Origin: Burkholderiales bacterium
Lineage (GTDB): Bacteria > Pseudomonadota > Gammaproteobacteria > Burkholderiales > Burkholderiaceae_C
Direction: 5' to 3'
DNA length: 64,000 nucleotides
Assembly: GCA_016000265.1 (NCBI GenBank)
Contig: JAECRL010000001.1
Span: 496,001 to 560,000 of the forward strand
Shown: positions 39,488-49,065 of the stretch, piece after piece
Numbering within the stretch: position 1 is the first letter of the stretch
How the letters are laid out: every line of letters begins with the position of its first letter
Translations under genes and position numbers: made by a program
The notes under the pieces: model-generated
The model's database searches: none
What the model was told of the DNA's origin: nothing
The model's input: only the letters and a program-made list of their open reading frames with translations

Positions 39488-41965
39488 ATGACATTTCCGC
39501 TGGGATCCCTTCAATCCGACGGCGCGCCTGCGACCAAGCGCAACGAGCGCCGCGCCGAGCCCGCAGCGCCCCGGGTGAGCGGTCGCCTGCATCGCTCTCC
39601 TCAGGTGGAGACCGTGGTGCCCGCCGTGCCGCTGGAGCACACCTTCCGCTTCCAGGCCGCTGTGTTGCTCGGTGGCGTCTTGTGGCTGCTGCTGGTGCTG
39701 GCCATGCTCAGCCACGACCGGCTCGATGCCGCGTTCACCACCTCGGGGCAACACGCCGAGGCCACCAACTGGGCCGGCCAGGCGGGGGCCTACCTGTCCG
39801 ACCTGATGCATTTTCTCTTCGGTCATTCGGCCTGGTGGCTGCTGTTGATCGGGGCGCGCGTCTGGCTGGGCGCCCTGGCGCGTTGGCTGCGTCGCGATGC
39901 CTCCTTGCCTTCGCCGGCATCCGGTGTGCGCTCGGCCATCGCCGACGGGGCGCAGGGTTTCGCCGCCTGGCGCTTCTGGCTGGGCCTGGTCCTCGTGATG
40001 GCGGCCAGTTGTTCCCTGGAGTGGACCCGCCTGTACCGGCATGAGCTGAGCCTGGCGGGTGAGCACGCCGGGGGGGTGCTGGGCCTGATCCTGGGGCAGT
40101 TCAGCAGCAAGTGGCTGGGCTTCAATGGCTCCGGGGTGCTCTGGATCGCCTTGCTGGTGGCGGGGGTGTCCATGGCGATGCGTTTTTCCTGGCTGGACCT
40201 GGCCGAGGGCATCGGCACCCAACTCGATCGCCTGCGAGAAAAGCGCGAGACCGAGCGCGAAGTGGCCCAGGATATCCGCATCGGCGAGAAAGCCGCCATC
40301 GAGCGCGAGCGCGTCGTCGAGGAGGTGCGCCACGAGTTGCCCGCCGAGCCCATTCCCCTGATCATCGAGCAGCCCATGGTCGAGGTGGCCAAGTCCGAGC
40401 GCGTGGTCAAGGAAAAGCAGAAGCCCTTGTTTGCCGAGATGGGCGACAACAAGCTGCCGCAAATCGACCTGCTGGACACGGCACAGGGGCGCATCGAGAC
40501 CGTCACCGCCGAGACGCTGGAGATGACGTCTCGCATGATCGAGAAGAAGCTCAAGGACTTCGGCGTGGAGGTGCGCGTGGTCGCGGCCTCGCCGGGGCCG
40601 GTCATCACGCGCTACGAAATCGAGCCGGCCACCGGGGTCAAGGGCTCGCAGATCCTGAACCTGGCCAAGGACCTGGCCCGCTCGCTGTCGCTGGTCAGCA
40701 TCCGCGTCGTCGAGACCATCCCCGGCAAGAACCTGATGGCCCTGGAGTTGCCCAACGCCAAGCGCCAGATGATCCGCCTCACCGAGATCCTGGGCTCGCA
40801 GGTCTACCACGAGGCCCAGTCCATGCTGACCATCGGCCTGGGCAAGGACATCGTGGGCGCGCCCGTGGTGGTGGACCTGGCCAAGATGCCGCACTGCCTG
40901 GTCGCCGGCACCACCGGCTCGGGCAAATCGGTGGGCATCAACGCCACCATCCTGAGCCTGCTCTACAAGGCCGAGGCGCGCGATGTGCGCCTCATCCTGA
41001 TCGACCCCAAGATGCTGGAGATGAGCGTCTACGAGGGCATCCCGCACCTGCTGTGTCCGGTCGTGACCGACATGAAGCTCGCCAGCAACGCGCTGAACTG
41101 GGCCGTGGGCGAGATGGAGCGGCGCTACAAGCTCATGTCCAAGATGGGCGTGCGCAACCTGGCGGGCTACAACAAGAAAATGGACGAGGCCAAGGCCCGT
41201 GGCGAGCTGGTGCCCAATCCCTTCAGCCTCACGCCCGACGAGCCCGAGCCGCTCGACCGCCTGCCGCACATCGTCATCGTGATCGACGAGCTGGCCGACC
41301 TGATGATGGTGGTGGGCAAAAAGATCGAAGAGCTCATCGCCCGCCTGGCCCAGAAGGCGCGAGCCGCGGGCGTGCACCTGATCCTGGCCACGCAGCGCCC
41401 CTCGGTTGACGTCATCACCGGCCTGATCAAGGCCAACATCCCCACGCGCATTTCTTTCCAGGTCAGCAGCAAGATCGACAGCCGCACCATCCTCGATCAG
41501 ATGGGTGCGGAGGCCTTGCTGGGGCAGGGTGACATGCTCTACCTGCCCTCGGGCACGGGCCTGCCGGTGCGGGTGCACGGGGCCTTCGTGAGCGACGAGG
41601 AGGTGCACCGCGTCGTGGAGTACCTCAAGACGCAGGGCGAGCCCAACTACATCGAGGGCATCCTGGAGGGCGGGACGCTCTCCGACGAAGGCAGCAACCT
41701 CGACGGTTCGCCCTCGGGCGGCGGCGATGGCGAGCAGGACCCGATGTACGACAACGCCGTGGCCATCGTGCTGCAGCACAAGAAGGCGTCGATCTCGCTG
41801 GTGCAGCGCCACCTGCGCATCGGCTACAACCGCGCCGCGCGCCTGCTGGAGCAGATGGAGAAGTCGGGCCTGGTCTCCAGCATGGCCACCAACGGCAACC
41901 GCGAACTCATCGTGCCGCAACGCGGCGGAGAAGGCGGCGCCACCGCGGCGCCGTGGGACACCTGA
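39488..41965 (+). CDS. ftsK: DNA translocase FtsK
   Basis: An 825-residue septal DNA pump. The first 230 residues contain four to five hydrophobic spans (for example [18 protein letters not shown]). A short charged linker follows, much shorter than E. coli FtsK. The motor has Walker A in [17 protein letters not shown] (near residue 475) and Walker B in [14 protein letters not shown]. The C-terminal gamma winged helix ([19 protein letters not shown]) reads KOPS sites. It moves chromosome ends and activates XerCD at division. lolA overlaps its stop by one base. Confidence 0.97.
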   Translation: MTFPLGSLQSDGAPATKRNERRAEPAAPRVSGRLHRSPQVETVVPAVPLEHTFRFQAAVLLGGVLWLLLVLAMLSHDRLDAAFTTSGQHAEATNWAGQAGAYLSDLMHFLFGHSAWWLLLIGARVWLGALARWLRRDASLPSPASGVRSAIADGAQGFAAWRFWLGLVLVMAASCSLEWTRLYRHELSLAGEHAGGVLGLILGQFSSKWLGFNGSGVLWIALLVAGVSMAMRFSWLDLAEGIGTQLDRLREKRETEREVAQDIRIGEKAAIERERVVEEVRHELPAEPIPLIIEQPMVEVAKSERVVKEKQKPLFAEMGDNKLPQIDLLDTAQGRIETVTAETLEMTSRMIEKKLKDFGVEVRVVAASPGPVITRYEIEPATGVKGSQILNLAKDLARSLSLVSIRVVETIPGKNLMALELPNAKRQMIRLTEILGSQVYHEAQSMLTIGLGKDIVGAPVVVDLAKMPHCLVAGTTGSGKSVGINATILSLLYKAEARDVRLILIDPKMLEMSVYEGIPHLLCPVVTDMKLASNALNWAVGEMERRYKLMSKMGVRNLAGYNKKMDEAKARGELVPNPFSLTPDEPEPLDRLPHIVIVIDELADLMMVVGKKIEELIARLAQKARAAGVHLILATQRPSVDVITGLIKANIPTRISFQVSSKIDSRTILDQMGAEALLGQGDMLYLPSGTGLPVRVHGAFVSDEEVHRVVEYLKTQGEPNYIEGILEGGTLSDEGSNLDGSPSGGGDGEQDPMYDNAVAIVLQHKKASISLVQRHLRIGYNRAARLLEQMEKSGLVSSMATNGNRELIVPQRGGEGGATAAPWDT

Positions 41966-42720
41966 TGTCAACAAAGCAAACCACCCGGGCTGGGCGGCGC
42001 ACCGCGCGCGGCGGCCAGGTCCTGATCACGGCGCTGCTGGGCGCCAGCTTGTGGGCGGTGGGGTTCGCGTCCCGTGCCCAGGGCACGCAGCCTGCGCAGG
42101 CCCCATCGCCATCCAGCACCGACGCGGTCTCCCTGCTGAGGTCCTTCGTCAAGGACGTGCCCTCGGGGCGCGGTCACTTCGTGCAGACGGTGACCTCGCC
42201 CGATGGCAAGCGCTCGCGCAAGTCCGAAGGCACGTTGGCCTTTCAGCGACCGAACCGATTCCGTTTCGTCTACACCGCGCCCACGGAGCAGGTCATCGTG
42301 GGTGACGGCCAGAAGGTCTGGCTGTTCGACATCGACCTCAACCAGGTCACGGTGCGCCCCATGAGTCAGGCGCTGGGTTCGACCCCGGCGGCGCTGCTGT
42401 CGGGGGGCTCGCTCGACCGGGATTTCGTCTTGAGCAACGTGGCTGCGACCTCGTCGGGTGCGGCGTCCGCGACCCCGACGACTCAACAGGCAACGTCGTC
42501 TTTGAAATGGGTGGAGGCCCGACCGCGCAACAAGGACGGGCAGTTCCAGTCTGTGCGGGTGGGTTTCCGGCAGGGGCAACTGGCGGAGCTGGAGATCCTC
42601 GACAGCTTCGGGCAGCGTTCGCGCCTGACGTTCTCGCAATTCGAGCCGCGAGCCAAGGTCGCGGCCGATCAGTTCCAGTTCACGCCCCCAAAAGGGGCGG
42701 ACGTCCTGGATCAGCCTTGA
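41965..42720 (+). CDS. lolA: Outer-membrane lipoprotein carrier protein LolA
   Basis: A 251-residue periplasmic chaperone that carries lipoproteins from LolCDE to the outer membrane. A basic N-terminus and hydrophobic stretch (QVLITALLGASLWAVGFASRAQG) form the signal peptide. The LolA fold is seen in GHFVQTVTSPDGKRSRKSEGTLAF, QRPNRFRFVYTAP and VIVGDGQKVWLFDIDLNQVTV. An Ala/Ser/Thr-rich insert near residues 150-180 makes it longer than E. coli LolA (about 203 residues). The ATG shares one base with the ftsK stop (TGATG). Confidence 0.95.
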   Translation: MSTKQTTRAGRRTARGGQVLITALLGASLWAVGFASRAQGTQPAQAPSPSSTDAVSLLRSFVKDVPSGRGHFVQTVTSPDGKRSRKSEGTLAFQRPNRFRFVYTAPTEQVIVGDGQKVWLFDIDLNQVTVRPMSQALGSTPAALLSGGSLDRDFVLSNVAATSSGAASATPTTQQATSSLKWVEARPRNKDGQFQSVRVGFRQGQLAELEILDSFGQRSRLTFSQFEPRAKVAADQFQFTPPKGADVLDQP

Positions 42721-42739
42721 GGGGCTGAGTGGGGGGAAT

Positions 42740-42767
42740 GACAAAGGGGCCCGAAGGCCCCCTTGTC
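42740..42767. terminator. Hairpin terminator between lolA and the convergent helicase gene
   Basis: GGGGCC (42746-42751) pairs with GGCCCC (42756-42761) around a 4-base loop. Flanking acaaa and ttgtc extend the stem with a small mismatch. The symmetrical A/T flanks suit bidirectional termination for the two genes that converge here. Confidence 0.7.
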
Positions 42768-42777
42768 TTCGCCTGCA

Positions 42778-44769
42778 TCAGCCTTCGCGTTTGCCGAAGC
42801 CAGGGCGCTTGCCGCCAAAACCGGGCTTGGGGCCACCCGACTTGAAGCCGGGTTTGCCGAAAGGCTTGTCACCGTGCGGGCGGTCGCCGAACGACGGGCG
42901 GTCACCCTGAGGGCGATCACCAAAAGGCTTGCCGCCAAAGGACTTGCCTGCCGGCTTGCCGAAAGGCTTGTCGCCGTGCGGGCGGTCGCCGAAGGACGGG
43001 CGGTCGCCGAACGCAGGACGATCACCCTGGGGGCGGTCACCGAAGGAGCGCTCGCCAAAAGGCTTGCCACCGAAGGACTTGCCAGCCGGCTTGCCGCCGA
43101 AAGCGGGCTTGCCGAACGGCTTGTCGAAGGACGGGGCGCGATCGTCGAAGCGCGGGCGGTCGTTGCCGAAGCCGCCGCGGTCTTCGCGCGGGGCGAAGCC
43201 GCGCTCTTCACGCTGCTCGCCACCGAAGCCGCCGCGGGGCTCGCCCCAGCCGCCTTCGCGCTTGGCGCCGAAGCCGCCACGATCGCCACCACCGAAGCCA
43301 CCGCGGTCGCCACCGTAGCCACCACCGCCGCCGCCGAAGCGGGGGCCGCGGTCGTCGCGACGGCCGTGGCCGGGCATCGGCTTGTCACCGCGACGCGGGC
43401 CACCCTTGTCGGCCATCATCTTGGTCTTGGGCTCCAGGCCGGCGATCACGGATTCGGGGATGCGCTGTGTGGTGAAGCGCTCGATGCGGCGCACCATGGG
43501 GATGTCGCGGCGCTCGGCCAGCGTCACGGCCAGGCCGGAGCGACCGGCGCGGCCGGTGCGGCCGATGCGGTGAACGTAGTCCTCGGCCTTCATGGGCATG
43601 CCGTAGTTGATCACGTGGGTGATCGTGGGCACGTCGATGCCGCGGGCGGCCACGTCGGTGGCCACCAGCACGCGCAGCTGACGCGAGCGCAGGGCTTGCA
43701 GCACGCGGTTGCGGCGGCCTTGCGGCATGCCGCCATGCAGGGCGGCAACAGCGTGGCCCATGTCGGCCAGGCGGTCGGCCAGGATGTCGGCGTCACGCTG
43801 GGTGCTGGTGAACACCACGGCCTGATCGACCTCCTTGGTGGTCAGCAGGTGATCCAGCAGCTCGTTCTTGTGAGCCAGGGTGTCGGCCAGGTGCAGGCGC
43901 TGCTCGATGTTGTCGTGGCTGTCGGTGTGCGAAGCCACTTCGATGCGAACGGCGTCGCGCGTCAGGCGCTGGGCGAGCTGGCCGACGTGGCCGGCGAAGG
44001 TGGCCGAGAACATCAGGGTCTGGCGGTCGGCCGGCAGGGCTTCGGCGATCTGTTCGATGTCCTCGATGAAGCCCATGTCCAGCATGCGGTCGGCCTCGTC
44101 CAGCACCAGCACGTCCACGTTGTTCAGCACGGCGGCGCCGGTGCCCAGGTGGTCCAGCAGGCGGCCGGGGGTGGCGATCAGCACATCCAGCGGTCCCTTG
44201 AGGGCCTTGAGCTGGTAGCCGTAAGGCACGCCGCCCACGATGGTGGCCACGCGCAGGCCTTGCAGGTGGTTGCCGTAGGTCGAGGCGGCCTTGGCGACCT
44301 GCATGGCGAGTTCACGCGTGGGGGCCAGCACCAGAACGCGCGGGCCCTGAACCTTGCCCTTGGTGCCCTGGTTGTCGCGGCGCTTGCCGTCGCCGCGAGC
44401 GGCGATGATGCGCTCCAGCGCGGGCAGCATGAAGGCGGCGGTCTTGCCCGAGCCGGTGCTGGAGGCGACCATCAGGTCAGAGCCCTGGATGGCAGCGGGG
44501 ATGGCCTGCACCTGCACGGTGGTCGGCTGGGTGTAGCCGGAGTCGGTGAGGGCGCGGCACAGGGGGGCGCTCAGGCCCAGCGAGGCGAAACCGGGGCCGG
44601 CATCGGCCTGAACGGCTTCGCCTTCATCGGATGCGACTTCGCCGGACTCGGCGTTGATGCGGCGAGCCAGCGCGTCGATCAGCGAAGCGCTTTGTTCGTC
44701 GATGCGGCTGGTGTCGAGGGGGGTGTTGTCGCCGTTCAGGTCGGCGGGGGCGCGTTGTGCGTCGGTCAT
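42778..44769 (-). CDS. DEAD-box RNA helicase with long Gly/Arg/Phe-rich tail
   Basis: A 663-residue RhlE/DeaD-like ATP-dependent RNA helicase. After a polar N-terminus come the Q motif (FASLGLSAPLCRALTDSGY), motif I (ASSTGSGKTAAF), Ia (PTRELAMQV), DEAD box (VLVLDEADRMLDMGF), SAT (MFSATFAG) and the RecA2 motifs ATDVAARGID and HRIGRTGRAGR. The last 220 residues are RGG/FG-rich (GGGGGYGGDRGGFGGGDRGG) and then lysine-rich GDRP/GKPFG repeats, expected to bind RNA and favour condensates. It probably assists ribosome assembly or mRNA turnover, especially in the cold. A GAAAGAAG ribosome site precedes the ATG. Confidence 0.93.
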   Translation of the reverse strand: MTDAQRAPADLNGDNTPLDTSRIDEQSASLIDALARRINAESGEVASDEGEAVQADAGPGFASLGLSAPLCRALTDSGYTQPTTVQVQAIPAAIQGSDLMVASSTGSGKTAAFMLPALERIIAARGDGKRRDNQGTKGKVQGPRVLVLAPTRELAMQVAKAASTYGNHLQGLRVATIVGGVPYGYQLKALKGPLDVLIATPGRLLDHLGTGAAVLNNVDVLVLDEADRMLDMGFIEDIEQIAEALPADRQTLMFSATFAGHVGQLAQRLTRDAVRIEVASHTDSHDNIEQRLHLADTLAHKNELLDHLLTTKEVDQAVVFTSTQRDADILADRLADMGHAVAALHGGMPQGRRNRVLQALRSRQLRVLVATDVAARGIDVPTITHVINYGMPMKAEDYVHRIGRTGRAGRSGLAVTLAERRDIPMVRRIERFTTQRIPESVIAGLEPKTKMMADKGGPRRGDKPMPGHGRRDDRGPRFGGGGGGYGGDRGGFGGGDRGGFGAKREGGWGEPRGGFGGEQREERGFAPREDRGGFGNDRPRFDDRAPSFDKPFGKPAFGGKPAGKSFGGKPFGERSFGDRPQGDRPAFGDRPSFGDRPHGDKPFGKPAGKSFGGKPFGDRPQGDRPSFGDRPHGDKPFGKPGFKSGGPKPGFGGKRPGFGKREG
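42800..43140 (-). repeat. Imperfect in-frame repeats in the helicase tail
   Basis: The DNA encodes two near copies of a block of about 30 residues containing KPAGKSFGGKPFG, GDRPQGDRP, SFGDRPHGDKPFGKP. The copies differ mainly at third codon positions and by a short insertion (ERSFGDRPQGDRPAFGDRP). The reading frame is kept, so the unit number could vary between strains by slippage or recombination. Confidence 0.75.
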
Positions 44770-45156
44770 GGACTTCTTTCAAGCAATGCAGCACGCTGCC
44801 ATGCGCCGTTCGGCCCATGAGCAACATGTCGGCCAGGCACAGACAAACGCGTCTGCGGTCCCTGGCCAGGGTGGGGTCGCTGGGATTCGTGTCCGTACCT
44901 CGTGAAGGCCGCCCGATGGGTTCGGTTGCGGCTGGGTCTCACGGTGAGTCGGTGAAAGCGACGGCATCGCCGCCAACCGGAACTCAAGACACGATCTGGG
45001 CTTCAGGCGGCGCACGCAAGAACGTTGCGCTGATCGCCTGACGCTGCCACTCGCTTCAGGCACAACGGGTGCCTGGCTTGAAAAGGTCAGTGGGATGAAC
45101 TGAACTCCGCTGATTCATTCGGGATTTACCCGAAACCAGCGAAGCCGCTCATTGTG
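44770..45156. other. Non-coding stretch upstream of the helicase gene
   Basis: This 387-base interval holds no convincing gene. On the minus strand it would supply the promoter and a long leader for the DEAD-box helicase, as often found for cold-inducible helicases. The only clear structure is TTCGGG (45118-45123) with CCCGAA (45129-45134) around ATTTA, 23 bases beyond the small gene at 45157-45291. No good -10/-35 pair was found. Confidence 0.5.
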
Positions 45157-45291
45157 CTACATCCGCGCCGACTTGTCCAGTGCTTCGCCACTGCGGATCA
45201 TGGAGAGCTCGATCGTCTGGTGTCGACCGCGCACGCTCAGGTCGATGAGGATGGGGATGGCGACCAGGCAGAGGAGGGTCAATGTCAACAT
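45157..45291 (-). CDS. Candidate small membrane protein (44 residues)
   Basis: Minus-strand ATG at 45291 preceded by GAGG with a six-base spacer. The product is MLTLTLLCLVAIPILIDLSV followed by a polar tail RGRHQTIELSMIRSGEALDKSARM, that is, one probable transmembrane helix with a basic cytoplasmic side. I do not recognise a family. A good ribosome site and plausible topology support it; small size and lack of homology knowledge count against it. The dyad TTCGGG-ATTTA-CCCGAA lies 23 bases past its stop and could end its transcript. Confidence 0.4.
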   Translation of the reverse strand: MLTLTLLCLVAIPILIDLSVRGRHQTIELSMIRSGEALDKSARM

Positions 45292-45459
45292 GGTTTGCCT
45301 CAGCTTTCCTTGTGTGGGGGAAGGCCGACCGTGAACGAGCGCCGGATGAGTGACCAGCATGCCCCCGACGCCGGGGATCCAAATCGGTGTTTACCTTCAT
45401 CAAATTGTCATTTTTCGATCGTTGAAGTGGGTTGATCACTCGCAGGCGACAATGTCGGG

Positions 45460-46824
45460 ATGCAAGATTCCCTGTCTCTGGATTGGCCCGACGCGCCGAT
45501 GCCCGGCGGCAAGCCGCAGGCCGCGGCAGGGGCCTCGCCCCATGCTCCGCTGGCTGAAAGGCTGAGGCCCCACACGCTCGACGACGTCATCGGACAGGCC
45601 CACCTGCTCGGGCCTGGGCAACCCCTGCGGGTGGCGTTCGAGTCGGGCCAGCCCCATTCCATGATCCTGTGGGGCCCGCCTGGTGTGGGCAAAACCACCC
45701 TCGCTCGCCTCATGGCGCACGCCTTCGACGCGCAGTTCCTGGCCATCTCCGCCGTGCTGGGCGGCGTCAAGGACATCCGCGAGGCGGTGGAGCAGGCGCA
45801 GGTCGCCGCGCGCAACGGGCGCCGCACCATCGTTTTCGTCGACGAGGTGCATCGTTTCAACAAGTCGCAGCAGGATGCCTTCTTGCCGCATGTCGAGTCC
45901 GGGCTGTTCACCTTCATTGGTGCGACCACCGAGAACCCGTCTTTCGAGGTCAACGCCGCCTTGCTGTCTCGCGCCACCGTGCACGTGCTGCGCGCCATGG
46001 ACCACGACGCCATGGTGCAATTGCTGGCACGTGGGCAGCAGGCCTTGGCCGGACCCGCCCTGACGCCCGCCGCCCGAGACCGCCTGATTGCCTACGCCGA
46101 TGGCGATGCCCGCCGCGTGCTCAACACCTACGAAACGCTGTGCGGCATGCTGCGCGGCCACGAGGTGCTTGACGAGCCCGAGCTGGAGCGCGCGCTGGGC
46201 GAGCAGCTGCGTCGCTACGACAAGGGCGGCGACCAGTTCTATGACACGATCTCGGCCCTGCACAAATCGGTTCGAGGCTCCGACCCCGATGCGGCGCTGT
46301 ATTGGTTCGTGCGCATGGTCGATGGCGGGGTGGACCCGCGCTACATCGTGCGCCGCCTGATCCGCATGGCCAGCGAGGACATCGGCCTGGCCGACCCTCG
46401 CGCCCTGCGCATGGCCCTGGATGCGGCGGAAACCTACGAGCGCCTGGGCTCACCCGAGGGCGAACTGACGCTGGCCCAGTGCGTGCTGTACCTGGCGGTG
46501 GCCCCCAAGAGCAACGCCGCCTACGTGGCCTACAAGGCCGCGCGCGCCTGGGTCAAGCAAGACACGACCCGCCCGGTGCCCATGCACCTGCGCAACGCGC
46601 CCACCCGGCTCATGAAGCAGTTGGGTCACGGAGACGGCTACCGCTACGCGCACGACGAGCCCGGCGCCGTGGCCGCGGGGGAGCGTTACTTCCCCGACGA
46701 CATGGCACCCCAGGCCTTCTACCAGCCGGTGGCCCGCGGCCTGGAGATCAAGATCGCCGATCGGCTGGCTTCGCTGCGCCAACTGGCGGCGGACACCCGA
46801 GCCGATGAGGACCCGGCGGACTGA
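45460..46824 (+). CDS. rarA: Replication-associated recombination protein A (RarA/MgsA)
   Basis: A 454-residue AAA+ ATPase related to the clamp loader, acting at stalled replication forks. Walker A is GPPGVGKTT (72-80); Walker B is TIVFVDEVHRFNKSQQDAF; sensor 1 is FIGATTENPSFEVN. The C-terminal tetramer domain shows DALHKSVRGSDPDAAL-like sequence (SALHKSVRGSDPDAAL) and YWFVRMVDGG. The ftsK-lolA-rarA set is conserved in related genera, here interrupted by the convergent helicase. It converges with tssL across 14 bases. Confidence 0.96.
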   Translation: MQDSLSLDWPDAPMPGGKPQAAAGASPHAPLAERLRPHTLDDVIGQAHLLGPGQPLRVAFESGQPHSMILWGPPGVGKTTLARLMAHAFDAQFLAISAVLGGVKDIREAVEQAQVAARNGRRTIVFVDEVHRFNKSQQDAFLPHVESGLFTFIGATTENPSFEVNAALLSRATVHVLRAMDHDAMVQLLARGQQALAGPALTPAARDRLIAYADGDARRVLNTYETLCGMLRGHEVLDEPELERALGEQLRRYDKGGDQFYDTISALHKSVRGSDPDAALYWFVRMVDGGVDPRYIVRRLIRMASEDIGLADPRALRMALDAAETYERLGSPEGELTLAQCVLYLAVAPKSNAAYVAYKAARAWVKQDTTRPVPMHLRNAPTRLMKQLGHGDGYRYAHDEPGAVAAGERYFPDDMAPQAFYQPVARGLEIKIADRLASLRQLAADTRADEDPAD

Positions 46825-46838
46825 GCTGCCCCCGCCTT

Positions 46839-47630
46839 TCAAGGCAGCGTGATCGTGATGTGGGCCGTTTGAGGCGCCAACTGAACGATGTGGTGGTGCT
46901 CGCCCAGCGTTTGCTGGGTGTGCGCCGACAGCTGCCAGCGCAGGCCGATGAACGCCAGCAGGGCCATCAGGCCGAACACCGAGGCGATGGCCCACAGGGG
47001 GACCTGCTGGCGCAGCTGATGCCGGATGCGATCCGGTGCGGCCCAGTGCGGGGCGAAGCCCGTGGACTGCCCCCGCATGCGCGCGATCTCGTCGCCCACG
47101 CGGGCGCTCAGGTAGCCAAGCTTTTCGCTGCCCTCGATGAGGTACTTGCCCTGGAAGCCCAGCAGCAGGCACATCTGGTAGACCTCCAGCGCCTGCACGC
47201 GCGGCAAGCCTTGCTGACGCATCTCGTCGAGCTTCTGGAAGAACTGCTCGCCAGCGAGCTGGTCGCCGAAGAACTGCACCTGCAGGGGCTGCCGCTGCCA
47301 GCTTTCCTTGACCTTGAAAGACGACATCAGCACGGCCTCGTCGACCGTTGCGCAGAAGGCGTACTTGCACGCGTAGATGTCTTCGGCGGAAGCGCCCATC
47401 TTGCCCGCCCCGCGCTCGAACTGAGTCAGGAACTGGCGGATGCGCTCGCGGAACACCTCGGCGTCCATCGGGGCGTGCTTGCCCTTGAGCAGGAACAGCA
47501 GGTAGAAGCCGTCGTACATCAGGTCGAGCAGGCGCGTGGGTGCCGAGCCCGACTGGGCGTTGGCCTCCGACGGGGGCTGGCTGGCGGGGCCGCTGCCAAA
47601 CAAGCTGGGGGGCATGGGGGCGGAGGTCAT
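46839..47630 (-). CDS. tssL: T6SS membrane-complex protein TssL (DotU/IcmH type)
   Basis: A 263-residue inner-membrane protein of the T6SS trans-envelope complex. The cytoplasmic DotU domain (about 30-200) shows LLDLMYDGFYLLFLLKGK, YACKYAFCATVDEAVL, FFQKLDE and CLLLGFQGKY. One C-terminal span follows (WAIASVFGLMALLAFIGL, about 214-232), then a short periplasmic tail of about 30 residues without an OmpA peptidoglycan-binding domain. TssL normally pairs with TssM, which is not found here. It is the last of tssJ-tssK-tssL. Confidence 0.95.
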   Translation of the reverse strand: MTSAPMPPSLFGSGPASQPPSEANAQSGSAPTRLLDLMYDGFYLLFLLKGKHAPMDAEVFRERIRQFLTQFERGAGKMGASAEDIYACKYAFCATVDEAVLMSSFKVKESWQRQPLQVQFFGDQLAGEQFFQKLDEMRQQGLPRVQALEVYQMCLLLGFQGKYLIEGSEKLGYLSARVGDEIARMRGQSTGFAPHWAAPDRIRHQLRQQVPLWAIASVFGLMALLAFIGLRWQLSAHTQQTLGEHHHIVQLAPQTAHITITLP

Positions 47631-47643
47631 GGGGTGAACTCGT

Positions 47644-49005
47644 TCAGGCGTTGACGGCGATCAGCTCCAGGTTCAGGTCCTGGATGCCCGCGGGCGTGTA
47701 GAGGGTGAGGGCTTGGGCCTGCAGCATGCGCTCATACAAGCTGCCGCGTGGCTCCAGCGTGAAGTAGTAGTTGCCCGGTCGAACCGGCACGGCTGCCGGC
47801 ACCTGAGGCGTGTGCACGAGGCGCACGCCCGGCATGGCCGACAGCACCAGCTTGTCGACGTCATCCGGTGCGCCCACCTTGAAGCGCTGCGGCACGACCT
47901 CGACCAGCTCGGCAGGCGGCATGGCGGCGCTGACGCCCAGGTAGAGCTGCGTGCCGGGCGTGATCTGCTCCGACTCCAGTCGCCCTTGGTGGAACGATGG
48001 CATGGCCTCCCGCAGGGCGATGGAGAAGCTGCGCGTGGAGATGACCGTCTCCAGCAGGTCGCGGATGATCTGGTCCAGCTTGAAGAAAGCGGGGCCCGGA
48101 TTCTGGTGGTCGTAGCCAGGCAGGTCGGCCAGCGTGAACGTCCGCGAGAAGGTCATCAGCGCACCGGCGAGTTCCAGCAGCTTCTCGAACAGCCGCTCAG
48201 GGTGGAAGCCAGGGTTGCGCGCGAGGTGCGTCAGCCCCGCCAGGGCGCTGCTGGCGGTGTGAAGCAACCAGAACGAGGCGATGTCGCCGGAGCGGAACTC
48301 GATGACGTGCTTGCTGGGCTCGCGGTGCATGCCGTAGAGCGCGTCGACCTTGGCTTGCAGCACGTCCATCAGGCGCCGCAGGTGCAGCGACAAAGTCGCC
48401 GACGATTGCAGGTGCAGGCTGGGTGGCATGAAGCGGCCATCGACTTCAAAGCCGCCCGTGGAGGTGCGCTTGAGGCGCAGCACCGGCACGCTCACCAGGT
48501 GCGCTCGGGGCGCGGACTCGGGCAGCAGCCTGACCGACTTGCGCAAGGTCATCAGCTCCGCCGTGACCGCGTCCGTGTACTGATCGGCGACCTGGCTGGG
48601 CACGCGGTGGTAGCGCACCGCGGTGTCGGCTTCCTGCGCCGAGGCGGCCATGTTGGTGCCGGTGCCGCGAACGGCGGCCAAAGCCAGGTGGAAGCCGACG
48701 CTGGAGCCGTCGCCCACCGCGCTCGCCGGCAGGGAGGACAAGGCCACGGGGGGAGGGAGCTCGTCCTCGCCGGGGGCGTTGATCAGCTCGCCATCGGGCA
48801 TGACCACCTGCAGCTCCAGCAGGCGCAGCAGGCCGGCTTGCAGGGCGTCGGGGTCGACCTTGATGTGTCGAACACCCCAGGCGTGAGGGTGCAGCATGCG
48901 TGCGACCTGGGACAGCCGCCACTCGTGATACGCGTCCTGCTGCTGAAAATGCTGGGGCCTCAGGAAAAGGCCTTCGCCCCACAGGATCTTGGGTGACTGG
49001 ATCAA
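47644..49005 (-). CDS. tssK: T6SS baseplate connector TssK
   Basis: A 453-residue baseplate protein that bridges the TssFGE wedge to the membrane complex. The family start ILWGEGLFLRPQHFQQQDAYHE is clear, as is the DLPGYDHQNPGPAFFKLDQII middle region and FYFTLEPRGS-like C-terminus (NYYFTLEPRGSLYERML). The start is TTG at 49003-49005, supported by AGGAG seven bases upstream. It sits 13 bases before tssL and 60 bases after tssJ. Confidence 0.95.
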   Translation of the reverse strand: MIQSPKILWGEGLFLRPQHFQQQDAYHEWRLSQVARMLHPHAWGVRHIKVDPDALQAGLLRLLELQVVMPDGELINAPGEDELPPPVALSSLPASAVGDGSSVGFHLALAAVRGTGTNMAASAQEADTAVRYHRVPSQVADQYTDAVTAELMTLRKSVRLLPESAPRAHLVSVPVLRLKRTSTGGFEVDGRFMPPSLHLQSSATLSLHLRRLMDVLQAKVDALYGMHREPSKHVIEFRSGDIASFWLLHTASSALAGLTHLARNPGFHPERLFEKLLELAGALMTFSRTFTLADLPGYDHQNPGPAFFKLDQIIRDLLETVISTRSFSIALREAMPSFHQGRLESEQITPGTQLYLGVSAAMPPAELVEVVPQRFKVGAPDDVDKLVLSAMPGVRLVHTPQVPAAVPVRPGNYYFTLEPRGSLYERMLQAQALTLYTPAGIQDLNLELIAVNA

Positions 49006-49065
49006 GCTGTTACTCCTGGTGGTTCAAGTCGTCGGGTGGTGTGGCAAGCGCGTCCAGCACGGGAT

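Noticed and set aside
44770..45156. Small RNA gene in the gap upstream of the helicase
   Set aside because: No promoter/terminator pair was found, only one small dyad without a T-run.
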